Shown here piece by piece: positions 8,430 through 17,077 of a stretch of DNA of 64,000 nt (positions are counted from its first letter, which is position 1; every line of letters starts with the position of its first letter). This stretch comes from Asticcacaulis sp. YBE204 (GTDB lineage Bacteria > Pseudomonadota > Alphaproteobacteria > Caulobacterales > Caulobacteraceae). Below the pieces are notes generated by a model. The model made no database searches, had not been told where the DNA came from, and was given only the letters and a program-made list of their open reading frames with translations. The position numbers and the translations under genes are program-made. Location of the stretch: the NCBI RefSeq assembly GCF_000495855.1, contig NZ_AWGF01000009.1, positions 62,001 through 126,000 on the forward strand, read 5' to 3'.

Positions 8430-9194
8430 TCAGCGGGCCAGCCACCCGCCATCGACGGGGAGTATAACTCCGTTTACGTAATTTGACACGGGGGAAGCGA
8501 GAAAAACCGTCGCGCCGCCGACATCGGCCGGCGTGCCCCAGCGCGCGGCGGGGATACGGCTGAGGATGGCGTCGGCGCGTGTGGGATCGTTTTGCAAGGC
8601 CTCGGTCAGTTCGGTCGCCATGTAACCGGGGGCGATGGCGTTAATATTGATGCCTTTCGCCGCCCATTCGTTGGCCAGCAACCGGGTGATCCCCGCGACG
8701 CCCGATTTCGAGGCGGTATAGGACGGGACGCGGATGCCGCCCTGAAACGACATCAGCGAGGCGGTGTTGATGATCTTGCCGGAACCCTTTGAAATCATGT
8801 GCGGACCTACGGCCTGACACATGAAGAACAGCGATTTGAGATTCAGGGTCATCACCTCGTCCCAGTCTTTTTCGCTGAATTCGGTGATCTCGCCGCGGCG
8901 GATGCCACCGGCATTGTTGACGAGGATATCGAGCCCGCCCATGACGTCGAGCGTTTCGGCGACGATCCCGGCGATGGGCTCGATCGAAGACATCAGGTCG
9001 GCCTTGATGAAATGGAACCTGCGACCGATGGCCGCAACCTTAGCCGCCGTATCGTCGGCGTTGGACGAGCCCACCGCGCAGATATCGGCCCCGGCTTCGG
9101 CCAGCGCCAGCGCCATGCCTTGCCCCAGACCGCGATTGGCCCCGGTGATCAGGGCGATTTTTCCGGTCAGGTCGAACATCGAGGCAGCAGACAT
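8430..9194 (-). CDS. kduD: KduD-like SDR (2-deoxy-D-gluconate/ketodeoxyuronate dehydrogenase)
   Basis: A 254-residue classical short-chain dehydrogenase. The NAD-binding motif TGANRGLG lies at about residues 18-25. NNAGG follows at about 92-96, the active-site Ser is in NTASLMS, and SYTASKSG holds Tyr-x3-Lys. The closest family by wording is KduD, which acts on 5-keto-4-deoxyuronate or 2-dehydro-3-deoxygluconate in pectin and uronate breakdown: FDLTGKIALITGANRGLGQG, NNAGGIRRGE, SFQGGIRVPSYTASK and VNGVILPVDGGWLAR all fit. It is divergent from lldD, sharing a 242-base intergenic region with a perfect palindrome, and lies upstream of the LacI-type gene. Substrate choice within the family is inferred. 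Confidence 0.85.
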   Translation of the reverse strand: MSAASMFDLTGKIALITGANRGLGQGMALALAEAGADICAVGSSNADDTAAKVAAIGRRFHFIKADLMSSIEPIAGIVAETLDVMGGLDILVNNAGGIRRGEITEFSEKDWDEVMTLNLKSLFFMCQAVGPHMISKGSGKIINTASLMSFQGGIRVPSYTASKSGVAGITRLLANEWAAKGININAIAPGYMATELTEALQNDPTRADAILSRIPAARWGTPADVGGATVFLASPVSNYVNGVILPVDGGWLAR

Positions 9195-9336
9195 TGTAAA
9201 CTCCAGTATTTGGCGCGCACTTAATCCAAACGAAGTTCGGCGAAGCCAAAATCCGCTTCACACTTTTTGGCGTGCGCTTACCGCGTAGCACAGGCAAAAA
9301 GGCCGAGGGAAGGCTTTTATTGGTGTGATCGATTTC

Positions 9337-9360
9337 GCTCCGAATTGATCAATTCGGAGC
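9337..9360. promoter_or_regulatory. Perfect 24-bp palindrome between kduD and lldD
   Basis: The half-site GCTCCGAATTGA is followed directly by its exact reverse complement, with no spacer. The core AATTGATCAATT resembles operators of FadR-subfamily GntR regulators such as LldR or PdhR, which control lactate genes elsewhere. It sits 142 bases from the kduD start and 76 bases from the lldD start. No GntR gene is in the window, so the cognate regulator would be encoded elsewhere. Confidence 0.6.
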
Positions 9361-9436
9361 GTCGGCCAATTGCATCGCGCGGTCACCGCGTGTTAGTACC
9401 GGTCAAAATCCATTGCATAAGACTCAGGGCCTTCCG

Positions 9437-10573
9437 ATGATCATCTCCGCCTCTACCGACTATCGCGAAGCCGCCCGCCGCAAGCTGCCGCCGTTCCTGT
9501 TCCACTACATCGACGGCGGCGCCTATGCCGAACATACGCTGAAGCGCAATGTCGAGGACCTGTCGGATGTCGCGCTGCGTCAGCGCGTGCTGAAGGACGT
9601 GGCCAGCCTTAGTCTTGAGACCGAACTATTCGGCGAAACTCTGGCCATGCCCGCGGTGCTGGCCCCGGTGGGTCTGACCGGCATGTACGCCCGTCGCGGC
9701 GAAGTGCAGGCGGCGAAGGCCGCGTGCAACAAGGGTATCCCCCTGACCCTGTCGACCGTCAGCGTCTGCTCGATCGAAGAGGTGCAGTCGAACTGCGACC
9801 GCTCGATCTGGTTCCAGCTTTACGTGCTGAAAGATCGCGGCTTCATGAAGAACGCGCTGGAACGCGCGCAGGCGGCGGGGATCACCAAGCTGGTTTTCAC
9901 CGTCGACATGCCGGTGCCCGGGGCGCGCTACCGTGACATGCATTCGGGCATGAGCGGTCCGAACGCCGAACTCCGCCGTCTGTGGCAGGCCGCGACGCAC
10001 CCGGAATGGGCCGTCGATGTCGGGCTGCTGGGGCGTCCGCACGATCTGGGCAACGTGTCGAAATATCTCGGCAAGGCGACGGGTCTGGCCGACTATATCG
10101 GCTGGCTGGGGGCTAATTTCGATCCCTCGATCTCGTGGAAGGATCTGGAGTGGATTCGCGACTTCTGGAAGGGCCCGATGATCATCAAGGGCATCCTCGA
10201 TCCGGAAGATGCCAAGGATGCGGTGACCTTCGGGGCCGACGGGATCGTGGTGTCGAACCACGGCGGGCGTCAGCTCGATGGGGTGCTGTCCTCGGCGCGG
10301 GCGCTGCCGGCGATTGCCGAGGCGGTCAAGGGCGACATCACCATTCTGGCCGACAGCGGTATTCGTACCGGTCTCGATGTGGTGCGCATGATCGCGCTGG
10401 GGGCCGACGGCGTGCTGCTGGGCCGGGCGTTTATCTACGCATTGGCGGCGCAGGGTCAGGCCGGGGTCGAGAATCTGCTGACCCTGTTCGAGAAGGAAAT
10501 GCGCGTGGCCATGGCGCTCACCGGCGTCAAGTCGATCAAGGAGATCGGCCCGCAATGTCTGGTAAGTAAATAA
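9437..10573 (+). CDS. lldD: L-lactate dehydrogenase (FMN, quinone-linked)
   Basis: A 378-residue FMN-dependent alpha-hydroxyacid dehydrogenase that oxidises L-lactate to pyruvate and feeds electrons to the quinone pool. It is collinear with E. coli LldD from [15 protein letters not shown] onward. It has [39 protein letters not shown] and [12 protein letters not shown], whose catalytic His falls at residue 275 as in E. coli. [10 protein letters not shown] and [11 protein letters not shown] form the FMN phosphate site. The ATG at 9437 is chosen by this collinearity; an in-frame TTG eight codons upstream is less likely. It is about 15 residues shorter at the C-terminus than the E. coli enzyme. 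It is divergent from kduD. Confidence 0.95.
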   Translation: MIISASTDYREAARRKLPPFLFHYIDGGAYAEHTLKRNVEDLSDVALRQRVLKDVASLSLETELFGETLAMPAVLAPVGLTGMYARRGEVQAAKAACNKGIPLTLSTVSVCSIEEVQSNCDRSIWFQLYVLKDRGFMKNALERAQAAGITKLVFTVDMPVPGARYRDMHSGMSGPNAELRRLWQAATHPEWAVDVGLLGRPHDLGNVSKYLGKATGLADYIGWLGANFDPSISWKDLEWIRDFWKGPMIIKGILDPEDAKDAVTFGADGIVVSNHGGRQLDGVLSSARALPAIAEAVKGDITILADSGIRTGLDVVRMIALGADGVLLGRAFIYALAAQGQAGVENLLTLFEKEMRVAMALTGVKSIKEIGPQCLVSK

Positions 10574-10574
10574 G

Positions 10575-10718
10575 ATACTCCCCCGCCACGCGGGGGAGCG
10601 GGGCGGCCCGTGCCGTGGCCGCGAAGCGGACGGAGGGGGGCCTTGCGGACGGTAAGGCCCCCCTCCGTCATTTTTCGCTGGCGCTCAAATGCCACCTCCC
10701 CCACAATTGGGGGAGTAT
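10575..10718. repeat. Intergenic inverted-repeat element, type I (copy A)
   Basis: A 144-bp element between lldD and the hydroxyacid reductase gene. The ends are ATACTCCCCC and GGGGGAGTAT. Three hairpins can form: a left arm (CCCCCG...CGGGGG), a central arm with GGACGGAGGGGGGCCTT facing AAGGCCCCCCTCCGTC, and a right arm CTCCCCCACAATTGGGGGAG. The right part (CCTCCGTCATTT...AAATGCCACCTCCCC) is shared with the copy at 30583-30749. It has no coding capacity of its own. Confidence 0.8.
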
Positions 10719-10734
10719 TAAGAGAGGGACCGTC

Positions 10735-11703
10735 ATGCCGCCCAAGATCCTGCTGACCCGTCCGTGGCCCGAAGGGGCATTCGAGTACCTCAAAATACGT
10801 TACGATGTCACGGTCAGCGACAGCGGTGTGCCGCTGACCAAGGATCAACTGATCGCGGCGATGAGCCAGTATGACGCCCTGTGCCCGACCGTCACCGACA
10901 AGCTGACGGCGGAGGTTCTGGGCGTCGCCGGTGCGCGCGTAAAGATGATCGCCAATTTCGGTGCGGGGTTCGAGCATATCGACCTCGCCGCGGCCAAGGC
11001 GGCGGGCATTCGAGTCACCAATACCCCGGACGTCCTGACCGAAGCGACGGCGGAAATCGCGCTGCTGCTGATCCTGATGACCAGCCGCCGGGCGTCTGAA
11101 GCTGAACGCGGTTTGCGCAACGGCGCGTGGGCCGGCTGGAAACCGACGCAGTTCCTCGGCCAGAGCCTCGACGGCAAGACCCTGGGCCTCGCCGGATTCG
11201 GGCGCATCGGGCAGGCCGTGGCGCGTAAGGCGCGTGCGGCCTTGGGGATGAACATCGCCTATTACAGCCGCCATCGTGTTGCGCCTGAGATCGAGGCGGA
11301 GCTGGGCGCGCTTTATGTCGGGTCGCTCGATGAACTGGCGGCGCGGGCCGATGTCCTGTCACTGCACACGCCGGGCGGGCCGGAGACGCATCACATGATC
11401 AATGCCGCGCTTTTGAAACGCATGAAGCCGACGGCGATCCTGATCAATACGGCGCGCGGGTCGGTGGTCAATGAGGTCGAACTGGCCGAAGCTTTGGCGG
11501 CGCGCACGATTGCGGCGGCGGGCCTCGATGTCTATGAGAAAGAGCCGGTGGTGAACCCGGCCCTGTTGCCGCTCGACAATGCGGTGCTGCTGCCGCATCT
11601 GGGCTCGGCGACGGTCGAGACGCGCAACAATATGGGCCTGCGCGCCGCCTATAATCTGGATCGCTTCTTTGCCGGGGAAGATCTGCTTGACGGCATTGCC
11701 TGA
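10735..11703 (+). CDS. D-2-hydroxyacid dehydrogenase (glyoxylate/hydroxypyruvate reductase)
   Basis: A 322-residue NAD(P)-dependent D-isomer-specific 2-hydroxyacid dehydrogenase. The Rossmann motif is GLAGFGRIG at about residues 150-158. The catalytic triad reads as Arg241 (NTARGSVVNE), Glu270 (YEKEP) and His288 (LPHLGSAT), the order known in glycerate dehydrogenases. NFGAGFEHIDLAAAKAAGI is the substrate-loop signature of the glyoxylate reductase/hydroxypyruvate reductase subgroup. The ATG at 10735 follows GAGAGGGAC; the longer frame upstream only reads through the repeat. The 3-prime end overlaps the glycerate kinase start by 8 bases, which supports reduction of hydroxypyruvate to D-glycerate followed by phosphorylation. 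Confidence 0.88.
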   Translation: MPPKILLTRPWPEGAFEYLKIRYDVTVSDSGVPLTKDQLIAAMSQYDALCPTVTDKLTAEVLGVAGARVKMIANFGAGFEHIDLAAAKAAGIRVTNTPDVLTEATAEIALLLILMTSRRASEAERGLRNGAWAGWKPTQFLGQSLDGKTLGLAGFGRIGQAVARKARAALGMNIAYYSRHRVAPEIEAELGALYVGSLDELAARADVLSLHTPGGPETHHMINAALLKRMKPTAILINTARGSVVNEVELAEALAARTIAAAGLDVYEKEPVVNPALLPLDNAVLLPHLGSATVETRNNMGLRAAYNLDRFFAGEDLLDGIA

Positions 11704-12478
11704 CCAACTGGCGGATACGATATGGCGCTGGCTGTCCGAACATGGCTGGCCGCTGATCGTCGGCGTGTGCGGGGCGCAGGGGGCAGGCAAGTCCACCCTG
11801 TGTGACGCTGTTGCTGACCGGTTAGACGCGAACGCCATTGCGACAAAGGTTCTGTCGATCGACGACCTTTATTTGGCGCCGGAAGACCGGCCTGTGGATG
11901 TACACCCCTTGTTTGCCACGCGCGGCGTGCCGGGAACGCATGACCCGGCGCTGGGGGTTCAGATCATCGAACGGATGGAAGGCGATCAGCCGATAAGCTG
12001 GCCATGTTTCGACAAGGCGACGGACCGGCCTTATCCCGAAGATCAGCGCCAACACACCGAATTTCCGTTCGACGTATTGCTGCTCGAAGGCTGGTGCGTT
12101 GGCGCGGTGCCGCAGGCCGAGGCCGATCTGATCGCGCCGGTGAACCCGCTGGAACGCGACGAAGACCCGGACGGCGTGTGGCGCCGCTACGTCAATGCGC
12201 AACTGGCCGGACCCTACGCGGCGCTGTTTGCGAAGCTCGACCGGCTGATTCTGCTCGCCGCGCCGGGGTTCGAGGTGGTGCAGGGCTGGCGCACGCAACA
12301 GGAGCACGACCTGCGCCGCAAACTGGCGCTTGAGGGCCGCACCGGCGGTATGAGTGATACCGAAGTCGCCCGCTTTATCCAGCACTATGAGCGCCTGACG
12401 CGGTATATTCTGACCGAGATGCCCACCCGCGCCGACCTGACGATCCGACTGGATGCGGAGCGCAGGGTTATCGACTGA
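11696..12478 (+). CDS. P-loop D-glycerate kinase
   Basis: About 260 residues, related to plant-type D-glycerate 3-kinases and the PRK-like P-loop kinases. The Walker A motif GAQGAGKST is at about residues 26-34. SIDDLYLAPEDR, GTHDPALGV, WPCFDKATDRPYPEDQR, LLLEGWCVGAVPQ and GWRTQQEHDLR are the family segments. There is no ATG between the P-loop and the previous stop codon, so I place the start at the TTG at 11696, which overlaps the reductase gene by 8 bases; this start is uncertain. Coupling to a hydroxypyruvate/glyoxylate reductase suggests D-glycerate as substrate, giving 3-phosphoglycerate for central metabolism. Confidence 0.82.
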   Translation: MPDQLADTIWRWLSEHGWPLIVGVCGAQGAGKSTLCDAVADRLDANAIATKVLSIDDLYLAPEDRPVDVHPLFATRGVPGTHDPALGVQIIERMEGDQPISWPCFDKATDRPYPEDQRQHTEFPFDVLLLEGWCVGAVPQAEADLIAPVNPLERDEDPDGVWRRYVNAQLAGPYAALFAKLDRLILLAAPGFEVVQGWRTQQEHDLRRKLALEGRTGGMSDTEVARFIQHYERLTRYILTEMPTRADLTIRLDAERRVID

Positions 12479-12556
12479 CTTTCAGGTCAGGTTCATATTG
12501 CCGACACTATCTGTACCTAAGACGAAGCCAACCCTTTACGGTACAGGAATAACACT

Positions 12557-13075
12557 ATGACCACGATCCGCTTCACGAGTTTGATGGCCGCCGGACTTCT
12601 GGCGTCCGGTCTCGCCGGGTGCGCCACCATGTCCGGCGCTCCGGCGGTGGCCATCGACAAGGAAACCATTTCGTATTCGGTCGGGCCGTGCTTCGGCTTC
12701 TGTCCGGTCTATGCGGTCGAGGTCGCGCCGTCGGGTCATCTGAAATTTACCGGCGAACGCCACACGGCGGAAATCGGCCCCAAAGAACTCGACTCCGGCA
12801 AGGCCTACGCCACGATTGCCAAGGCCCTTAACGCCTATCGGCCCGCCGACGGCACGACGGCTGAGACCCAGTGCGAGCAGCGCATAAGCGATCAGCAGCA
12901 CTATCGAATCGTGTGGACGAAGGCCGACGGCACGCAAACGGTGCTGGAACACGACAAGGGCTGCCGCTCGCCGCAAAACGACGCACTGAACAAGGCTCTG
13001 GAAGGGCTTCCGGCGCAACTCGGCATCGAGGCGTGGACGAAGCAGACGACCCGTCCGGGCGTGTCGCGCGGGTAA
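12557..13075 (+). CDS. DUF6438-like lipoprotein
   Basis: A 172-residue probable lipoprotein. The signal is MTTIRFTSLMAAGLLASG with lipobox LAGC (Cys22). The body has the GPCFGFCPVYAVEV motif (two Cys, Pro and aromatic residues) and a following beta-rich domain typical of DUF6438, with two more Cys in TQCEQRI and KGCRS that could pair as disulfides. There is no known enzymatic role. It is a single gene, 78 bases after the kinase, ending at a bidirectional terminator shared with pstB. Confidence 0.78.
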   Translation: MTTIRFTSLMAAGLLASGLAGCATMSGAPAVAIDKETISYSVGPCFGFCPVYAVEVAPSGHLKFTGERHTAEIGPKELDSGKAYATIAKALNAYRPADGTTAETQCEQRISDQQHYRIVWTKADGTQTVLEHDKGCRSPQNDALNKALEGLPAQLGIEAWTKQTTRPGVSRG

Positions 13076-13095
13076 TTGATCGACAGTTTTATAAA

Positions 13096-13133
13096 CAAAA
13101 ACACCGGTCTGAGCCTTCAGACCGGTGTTTTTG
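13096..13133. terminator. Bidirectional terminator between lipoprotein and pstB
   Basis: A perfect 17-bp stem (CAAAAACACCGGTCTGA and its complement) with a GCCT loop at 13113-13116. A-rich and T-rich flanks on both sides give a U-tract in either direction, so it can end both the rightward lipoprotein transcript and the leftward pst operon. Confidence 0.92.
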
Positions 13134-13153
13134 TTTTGGAATAATCGCCGGAC

Positions 13154-13960
13154 TTAACCGAAGCGGCCGCCGATATAGTCCGAGGTCTTTTCGCACTTCG
13201 GGTTGACGAACAGCGTCTCGGTCGGGCCGAATTCGATCAGCTTGCCCAGATACATGAAGCCCGTATAGTCCGACAGACGCGCCGCCTGTTGCAGGTTGTG
13301 CGTCACGATGATGATCGTGATGTCGCGCTTCAGTTCTTCGAGCGTGTCCTCAAGCTTGGCCGTCGAGACCGGATCGAGCGCCGAGGCCGGTTCGTCGAGG
13401 AGCAGAATTTCCGGCTGCACCGCGATGCCGCGCGCCACGCACAGACGCTGCTGCTGACCGCCGGAGAGCGACAGGCCGGACTTGTTCAGCTTGTCCTTGA
13501 CCTCGTCCCACAGGGCGGCGCGGCGCAGGCTGGTTTCCACGACCTCGTCCATCTCGGACTTCGACTTCTTGTGGTACAGCTTCACGCCGAAAGCCACATT
13601 GTCGTAGATCGACATGGGGAAGGGGGTTGGCTTCTGGAACACCATGCCGACCTTGGCGCGGAGCGCGGTCACATCGACCTTGGAACCGACGATGTTTTCG
13701 CCGTCGATGAGGATTTCGCCTTCGGCGCGCTGACCCGGATAGAGGTCGTACATGCGGTTCATCGTGCGCAGAAGTGTCGACTTGCCGCAGCCCGACGGGC
13801 CGATTAGCGCGGTGATGCCGTTGCGCTTGACGGGGATCGAGACGTCGAACAGCGACTGATGCGTGCCGTAGAAGAAGTTCAGCTTGCGCGTTTCCAGTAC
13901 GATCTGGTCGCCCGGCGGCGGCGTGATGACGCTTTTGAATTCGGTTTCGGTATCGGACAT
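13154..13960 (-). CDS. pstB: Phosphate ABC transporter ATP-binding protein PstB
   Basis: A 268-residue ATPase of the high-affinity phosphate importer. Walker A is GPSGCGKST (54-62), the signature LSGGQQQRL and Walker [13 protein letters not shown], followed by the switch His in [33 protein letters not shown] and [17 protein letters not shown] are PstB-specific. It is the last gene of the leftward pstSCAB operon, 9 bases after pstA. No phoU or phoB follows; the transcript meets a terminator. Confidence 0.97.
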   Translation of the reverse strand: MSDTETEFKSVITPPPGDQIVLETRKLNFFYGTHQSLFDVSIPVKRNGITALIGPSGCGKSTLLRTMNRMYDLYPGQRAEGEILIDGENIVGSKVDVTALRAKVGMVFQKPTPFPMSIYDNVAFGVKLYHKKSKSEMDEVVETSLRRAALWDEVKDKLNKSGLSLSGGQQQRLCVARGIAVQPEILLLDEPASALDPVSTAKLEDTLEELKRDITIIIVTHNLQQAARLSDYTGFMYLGKLIEFGPTETLFVNPKCEKTSDYIGGRFG

Positions 13961-13969
13961 GGATGAAGC

Positions 13970-14809
13970 CTATTTGTGATCTTTGTCGCGGGCAAGCCAG
14001 CGGCCGAGGATGTTGACGCCCAGAACGGCCAGGGTGATGAGGAGGGCACCGGCCCAGGCCAGCGTATTCCATGTGTCATAGGGCGACATGGCGAAGGGAT
14101 AGATGGCGCCGGGCAGGCTGGCGAACGGCTTCGACATGTCGAAGCTGAGGAACTGGTTGTTGAGCGCGGTGAACAGCAGCGGTGCGGTTTCGCCGGAGAT
14201 ACGGGCAAAACCCAGCAGGCCCCCGGTCAGCATCCCGGCACCGGCGGCGCGCCAGATGATGCTCTTGACCGTCACCCACTGCGAGGCGCCGAGCGCCATG
14301 CCGGCTTCGCGCAAGGCATTGGGTTGCAGGTTGAGGATGTCCTCGGTGGTGCGCGTCACGATGGGCGTGGCGAGGATGCCGAGCGCGATGGCCCCGGCCC
14401 AGCCGGAGAAGCCGCCCATCGGCACGACCACCCACCAGTAGACGAACAGGCCGATCAGGATCGACGGCGCCGACAGCAGCACGTCGTTGAGGAAGCGCAC
14501 CACGTGGCCGTAAGGGCTGCTGCCGCCGATTTCGGCCAGCCACGTCCCGGCCAGCACGCCGATGACGACGGCGATCAGCATGGCGACACTGCACATCATG
14601 ATCGAGCCGACGATGGCGTTGCGCAGGCCGCCCGGCGAATCCGGGGCGGGCGTGTCGGCGGTGAACAGCATCACATCGACGCCGCCCATGCCTTTGGTGA
14701 ACAGCGAGAACATGATCAGGGCCAGAGCGGCCAGCGCGATAAGCGCCGCCCCGGTGCAGACGACGACGAAGGCCTGATTGAGAAGTTTGCGGCGAAGGGC
14801 GCGATCCAT
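13970..14809 (-). CDS. pstA: Phosphate ABC transporter permease PstA
   Basis: A 279-residue inner-membrane permease with six predicted helices. The ABC-permease EAA-like loop is NALREAGMALGASQWVTVKSIIWRAAGAGMLTG, typical of PstA. GGLRNAIVGS, LAEIGG and the C-terminal PYDTWNTLAWAGALLI also match the family. Length is typical. It forms the channel with PstC. It lies 13 bases after pstC and 9 before pstB. Confidence 0.95.
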   Translation of the reverse strand: MDRALRRKLLNQAFVVVCTGAALIALAALALIMFSLFTKGMGGVDVMLFTADTPAPDSPGGLRNAIVGSIMMCSVAMLIAVVIGVLAGTWLAEIGGSSPYGHVVRFLNDVLLSAPSILIGLFVYWWVVVPMGGFSGWAGAIALGILATPIVTRTTEDILNLQPNALREAGMALGASQWVTVKSIIWRAAGAGMLTGGLLGFARISGETAPLLFTALNNQFLSFDMSKPFASLPGAIYPFAMSPYDTWNTLAWAGALLITLAVLGVNILGRWLARDKDHK

Positions 14810-14822
14810 GGGTCTTTCCCTC

Positions 14823-15776
14823 CTAGTAGCGTTGCGAGGACAGCAGCGTCCGGGCGATGGCCAGAACGATGAAGGTGATCAGGAACAATACGAGGCCGAG
14901 CCCGATCAGCGAGGCGAGGTGCAGGCCCTGCGCTTCGTTGAACTCGTTGGCGATGGTCGAGGCGAGCGTCGAGCCCGAGGCGAACAGCGAGTCGGGAAAG
15001 CGGTGCGAATTGCCGATGATAAAGGTCACGGCCATGGTTTCACCCAAAGCCCGCCCAAAGCCCAGCATGACGACGCCGATCATACCCTTTTTGACGTAGG
15101 GAATCAGCACGGAGCCGACGACCTCGAACGAGGTGCAGCCGAGGCCGAAGGCAGCTTCGCGCACGTGCGGCGGGATCGAGCGGAACAGTTCGCGGAAGAC
15201 CGCGGCCATATAGGGCAGGATCATGATCGCCAGAACGATCGAGGCGGTGAAGATGTTGGCACCGTTCGGCACGCCCGACAGGAGTTTGCCCCAGAAGCTT
15301 TCCGGGTCCAGATTGGTCAGGATGGGGAGTTGTACCGTCTTCGCAAACCAGGGGGCGAAGACGAACAGGCCCCACATGCCGTAAACGATCGAGGGAATAC
15401 CGGCCAGAAGCTCGATCGCCGTCGATATCGGCTGTGCGATGACCTTGGGGCAGTACTGGGTGAGGAACACCGAGACGCAGACCGCGATGGGCAGGGCGAT
15501 GGCCAGCGACAAAAGCGCAGTGATCAGCGTGCCGACGATGGGACCGGCGGCGCCATAGACTTCGGTGACCGGGTTCCACGAATTGGTGAACAGGAACGAG
15601 AGACCGAACTTCGACAGGGCGGGCCAGCCGCCGATGATCAGGGCGATGATCAGGCCGCCGAGCGTGACGAGCAGCATAGTGGCCGCTGCGAAGGCCAGAC
15701 TGCGGAAGATCGGGTCGGCAGGGTCGGCCAGAAATCGGGCCAGAAACGAGGATTGCCGGGCGCTCTGAAGGGACAT
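14823..15776 (-). CDS. pstC: Phosphate ABC transporter permease PstC
   Basis: A 317-residue inner-membrane permease with about six to seven helices. Family segments are FTNSWNPVTEVYGAAGPIVGT, ELLAGIPSIVYGMWGLFVF and the cytoplasmic loop REAAFGLGCTSFEVVGSVLIPYVKKG. GRALGETMAVTFIIGNS is a near-invariant PstC stretch. It partners PstA. It is 12 bases after pstS in the same operon. Confidence 0.96.
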   Translation of the reverse strand: MSLQSARQSSFLARFLADPADPIFRSLAFAAATMLLVTLGGLIIALIIGGWPALSKFGLSFLFTNSWNPVTEVYGAAGPIVGTLITALLSLAIALPIAVCVSVFLTQYCPKVIAQPISTAIELLAGIPSIVYGMWGLFVFAPWFAKTVQLPILTNLDPESFWGKLLSGVPNGANIFTASIVLAIMILPYMAAVFRELFRSIPPHVREAAFGLGCTSFEVVGSVLIPYVKKGMIGVVMLGFGRALGETMAVTFIIGNSHRFPDSLFASGSTLASTIANEFNEAQGLHLASLIGLGLVLFLITFIVLAIARTLLSSQRY

Positions 15777-15788
15777 CAGTCTACTCTT

Positions 15789-16877
15789 TTAGTTTTGGGC
15801 GGGGGCGGCGGCGGGCGTATAGACCGGCTTGCCGTCGGCGGCGACGATCTGCGACCACTGGGCGCGCATCATGGCCTTCACGTTGTCGGGCAGGGGAACG
15901 TAGTGCATCTCGATGGCGAGCGTGTCGCCCTTGGTATAGGCCCAGTCGAAGAAGGTCAGGGCGGCGCGGGCGGCGGCAGGCTTGTCCTGCGTCTTGTGCA
16001 TCACGACGAAAACCGTGGCGGTCATCGGCCAGGCCTTGGCACCCGGCTGATCGAGCAGCAGAAGCTGATTGCCGGGAGCATTGGCCCAGTCGGCACCGGC
16101 CGCAGCGGCGGCGAAGGCTTCGATCGACGGGGCAATCATCTGACCGTCGTGATTGGTCATGTTGGTGACGGCGGTTCCGGTGCGCACGGCCACCGCGTAT
16201 TCGACGTAGCCGATGGCACCGATGGTTTGTTTCACAAAGGCCGAAACGCCTTCATTGCCCTTGCCGCCGAGGCCGACCGGCCATTCCAGCGCGTCGGACG
16301 CCCCGACCTCTTTTTTCCACGTCGGGCTGACCTTGGCCAGATAGTTGGAGAACAGGAAGGTGGTGCCGGACCCGTCGGCGCGGTGGACGACCGTGATCGG
16401 CAGGTGCGGCAGCTTGAGGCCTGGATTGAGCGCGACGATGGCCGGGTCGTCCCAGCGCTTGATCTTGCCCATATAGATGTCGGCGATCAAAGGCCCGGTC
16501 AGGTTCATCTGACCGCTCTTGACGTCGGGCAGGTTCACGATGGGGACGATGCCGCCCATGACGACCGGGAATTGCAGCAGGTCCGATTCGGCGAGGTCTT
16601 CGGGCTTCACCGGCTTATCCGTGGCACCGAAATCGACGGTCTTGACCTTGATCTGGCGGACGCCGCCGCCGGAGCCGATCGACTGATAGTTCAGACGGAC
16701 GCCGGTTTCACCCTTGTAGGTTTCCGCCCACTTGGCCCCCAAGGGCGCAAAGAAGGTCGATCCCGCGCCGGTGATATCGCCCGCAGCGGGGGCGTCGCCA
16801 GCCTTTTCCGCGCTCTTGTCCGAGCAGGCGGTCAACAGCAGAAGCGCACCGAGCGCGACGGCGAAAGGCTTGAACAT
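15789..16877 (-). CDS. pstS: Phosphate-binding lipoprotein PstS
   Basis: A 362-residue phosphate-binding protein. The ATG at 16877 follows GGAGACGACTGT and gives the lipoprotein signal MFKPFAVALGALLLLTAC (Cys18, then Ser-Asp), so it is likely membrane-anchored rather than free as in E. coli. ITGAGSTFFAPLGAKW is the PstS N-terminal phosphate loop. SIGSGGGVRQI and VVHRADGSGTTFLFSNYL are further phosphate-site segments. The first gene of pstSCAB, it is preceded by two candidate Pho boxes. Confidence 0.95.
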   Translation of the reverse strand: MFKPFAVALGALLLLTACSDKSAEKAGDAPAAGDITGAGSTFFAPLGAKWAETYKGETGVRLNYQSIGSGGGVRQIKVKTVDFGATDKPVKPEDLAESDLLQFPVVMGGIVPIVNLPDVKSGQMNLTGPLIADIYMGKIKRWDDPAIVALNPGLKLPHLPITVVHRADGSGTTFLFSNYLAKVSPTWKKEVGASDALEWPVGLGGKGNEGVSAFVKQTIGAIGYVEYAVAVRTGTAVTNMTNHDGQMIAPSIEAFAAAAAGADWANAPGNQLLLLDQPGAKAWPMTATVFVVMHKTQDKPAAARAALTFFDWAYTKGDTLAIEMHYVPLPDNVKAMMRAQWSQIVAADGKPVYTPAAAPAQN

Positions 16878-16991
16878 ACAGTCGTCTCCGATGATCCGTT
16901 CCGGGCGGGATTTTGTGCCACGGTGCGGTGTGTCTGACCACCGGTAAATCACTCCTGCGTAAAACTAATATGACACAAGGCTTGAACGACC

Positions 16992-17009
16992 GTGACAGTC
17001 AGGTCAGAG
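16992..17009 (-). promoter_or_regulatory. Candidate Pho box, proximal to pstS
   Basis: On the reverse strand the sequence is CTCTGAC-CTGA-CTGTCAC: two 7-base units with a 4-base spacer, as in PhoB binding sites. The second unit matches CTGTCAC fully, the first at five of seven positions. It ends about 115 bases before the pstS start. Confidence 0.5.
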
Positions 17010-17028
17010 GGTCGATTACAACAGTTTG

Positions 17029-17046
17029 ATGACGGTTGTGTGACGG
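17029..17046 (-). promoter_or_regulatory. Candidate Pho box, distal to pstS
   Basis: On the reverse strand the sequence is CCGTCAC-ACAA-CCGTCAT, two 7-base direct repeats with a 4-base spacer. Each unit differs from CTGTCAC/T only at position 2. It lies about 150 bases before pstS and just past the 3-prime end of the TetR gene. PhoB control of pstSCAB is the expected use. Confidence 0.6.
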
Positions 17047-17077
17047 TGCGCCCGCCGATACAAACTATGGCAAAATC

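Noticed and set aside
14778-16937. 719-codon open frame on the + strand opposite pstA, pstC and pstS
   Set aside because: It is antisense to three clearly identified genes. The product is Gly/Arg/Asp-rich low-complexity sequence as expected from GC-rich shadow frames.
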